DNA from: Natronobacterium gregoryi SP2
GTDB lineage: Archaea > Halobacteriota > Halobacteria > Halobacteriales > Natrialbaceae
Assembly: GCF_000230715.2 (NCBI RefSeq)
Contig: NC_019792.1
Location: 2,604,001-2,668,000, forward strand
Length of the DNA stretch: 64,000 bases
Reading direction: 5' to 3'
The notes under the pieces are model-generated. The model saw only the letters and a list, made by a program, of their open reading frames with translations, did not search any database and was not told where the DNA came from. Of the stretch, positions 62,767-64,000 are shown in pieces. Made by a program: the position numbers and the translations under genes. Each line of letters starts with the position of its first letter. The stretch's first letter is position 1.

Positions 62767-64000
62767 GTGTCGAACACCGACCGGACACACGACCTCGTTC
62801 TCTGGGGCGCAACCGGCGTCGCCGGCCGTCTCGTCGCCGAACACCTCACCGAACAGTACACGCCGGACGAGCTCTCGCTCGCGCTCGGCGGCCGTGACGA
62901 GACGCGGCTTTGCGAACTGGAAGCCACACTCGTAGAGCAGTGTTCCGACTGGCAGGAGCTTCCGATCGTCGTCGGCGACGCGACGGATCGGGAGAGCCTG
63001 GACGCCATCGCCGAAAAGACCCGTGTCGTCTGTACGACCGTCGGCCCGTACACGAAGTATGGCACGCCGCTCGTCGAAGCGTGTATTTCGGCAGGAACCG
63101 ACTACTGCGACCTCACCGGCGAAGTAAACTGGGTCCGGGAGATGATCGACCGGTACCACGAGGACGCGGTCGATGCGGGCTCACGCATCGTCCACAGTTG
63201 CGGCTTCGACTCGATCCCCGCCGATCTCGGTACGAAGCTCGTACAGTCGTTCGCCATTGACGAGTTCGAGACGCCCTGTGATCTGGTTCGGATCTACCTC
63301 GAGGACGGTCGCGGCGGGGTAAGCGGCGGAACGGCCTCGAGCGTCGTCGAACTGTTCCGGGCTGCGTCCACCGATCCGGTCGCCCGGCAGACGCTTCGGA
63401 ACCCGTATTCGCTGGCACCGCCGGGCGAGCGCGACGGCGTCGATCCCGGCGCGCAGTCGTTCCCGAGAAAAGACCCGCTTCGAGGCGAGTGGACGGCTCC
63501 GTCGCCGATGGCGGTCATGAACGAGCGAGTGATTCGACGGAGCAACGCCTTGCTCGAGTACCCGTGGGGTCGTGAGTTCGAGTGTACGGAGGTCGTTCCT
63601 GTCGGCTCGGGTCCCGTCGGTCTGGTGGGGGCAAGCGCCGTCACGGCCGGCCTCGGGGCAGCGACTGCAGCACTGGCGTTTGGCCCGACACGGGAAGCCC
63701 TCCGGCGCTTCGCGTTCCCCGATCCGGGCGAGGGACCGACGAGAGAGGAGATCGAGAGCGGATACTTTACGCTTCGCGTGCTCGGTCGCGGAACCGCAAC
63801 CGACGGCCCGTTCGTCGTCGAGAGTCGAGTCAGCGCTGATCGTGATCCTGGATACGGCGCGACCGCGAAGATGCTCGGTGAGGCCGCGATGTGTCTCGTC
63901 CGCGAGGAGGTCGACTCGCCGCTCGAGGGCGGCATCCTCACTCCGGCGGCAGCTATCGGCGATCCGCTTGCTGACGGGCTTCGTCGGGCGGGACTGGCCG
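62767..64000 (+). CDS. Saccharopine dehydrogenase-like (trans-acting enoyl reductase type) NAD(P)-binding protein, 3' end outside window
   Basis: 411 codons are visible from GTG 62767 (VSNTDRTHDLVLWGATGVAG). The Rossmann motif GATGVAGRLVAEHL opens the protein; VVCTTVGPYTKYGTPLVEAC and YCDLTGEVNWVREMIDRYHE follow, then SCGFDSIPADLGTKLV. This is the Sacchrp_dh_NADP group related to mycobacterial trans-acting enoyl reductases and archaeal homologues; the substrate in haloarchaea is unknown. The reading remains open to base 64000. Confidence 0.87.
   Translation, partial: MSNTDRTHDLVLWGATGVAGRLVAEHLTEQYTPDELSLALGGRDETRLCELEATLVEQCSDWQELPIVVGDATDRESLDAIAEKTRVVCTTVGPYTKYGTPLVEACISAGTDYCDLTGEVNWVREMIDRYHEDAVDAGSRIVHSCGFDSIPADLGTKLVQSFAIDEFETPCDLVRIYLEDGRGGVSGGTASSVVELFRAASTDPVARQTLRNPYSLAPPGERDGVDPGAQSFPRKDPLRGEWTAPSPMAVMNERVIRRSNALLEYPWGREFECTEVVPVGSGPVGLVGASAVTAGLGAATAALAFGPTREALRRFAFPDPGEGPTREEIESGYFTLRVLGRGTATDGPFVVESRVSADRDPGYGATAKMLGEAAMCLVREEVDSPLEGGILTPAAAIGDPLADGLRRAGLA

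Overview
The window is about 64 kb of haloarchaeal chromosome. It is GC-rich, the proteins are strongly acidic (Asp/Glu-rich), starts are mostly ATG or GTG with TATA-like boxes about 25-28 bp upstream (leaderless transcripts), and the families are typical of Halobacteria: Tat/lipobox lipoproteins, stand-alone RAM-domain Lrp proteins, HerA/NurA, archaeal Elp3, a PhoU protein with an AbrB-like head, and ISH4-, ISH8- and IS630-type insertion sequences. The order Natrialbales (Natrinema/Haloterrigena-like) is my inference from overall flavour, not something the sequence proves. No rRNA, tRNA or CRISPR array was seen.

Layout. 1-36 kb is dense housekeeping chromosome: the end of rtcB, an aldehyde dehydrogenase, a nitrilase/SRPBCC pair, a PhoU-type regulator, an ATP-NAD kinase family protein, an epimerase, thymidylate kinase (with a decayed second tmk tail nearby), a TrkA/Lrp regulatory cluster with paired operator-like sites, an O-acetylhomoserine sulfhydrylase-type enzyme, phosphoglycerate mutase, a NurA - wHTH - HerA DNA-end-processing neighbourhood, a PspA-like protein, two paralogous membrane proteins, trpB and moaA, a DAP-dehydrogenase-like oxidoreductase and a methyltransferase. 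36-45 kb mixes a soluble chemotaxis transducer and elp3 with insertion sequences (ISH8 fragment, IS1595, two IS630 elements) and a decayed lipoprotein. 45-56 kb returns to chromosomal genes: an M48 protease, a DapA-family aldolase, mutL, rtcA, a KdgK-type sugar kinase, GNAT, lipoproteins and an RNB nuclease. A low-GC islet bounded by a perfect 32-bp inverted repeat lies before mutL. 56-62 kb is an IS graveyard: an IS5-type pseudogene split by an intact IS1595 element, an intact ISH8/IS4-type element with a 10-bp target duplication, an amber-interrupted transposase, and several hairpin ends resembling IS200/IS605-IS1341 elements. The window closes with two translationally coupled 2Fe-2S ferredoxin genes (the second broken by an in-frame TAG inside its cluster motif) divergent from a saccharopine-dehydrogenase-like gene that runs off the end.

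The most interesting non-gene structure is a dispersed ~85-bp palindromic element present seven times. Its ends read TGATACGG; its inner stem changes in a compensatory way, and in three copies the terminal TGA is the stop codon of the neighbouring gene. Other points worth checking are a sequence-divergent but structure-conserved hairpin just before the start codon of the IS1595 transposases, an A7 slippery site joining the two halves of an IS630 transposase, and a 30-bp exact repeat that contains the moaA stop codon.
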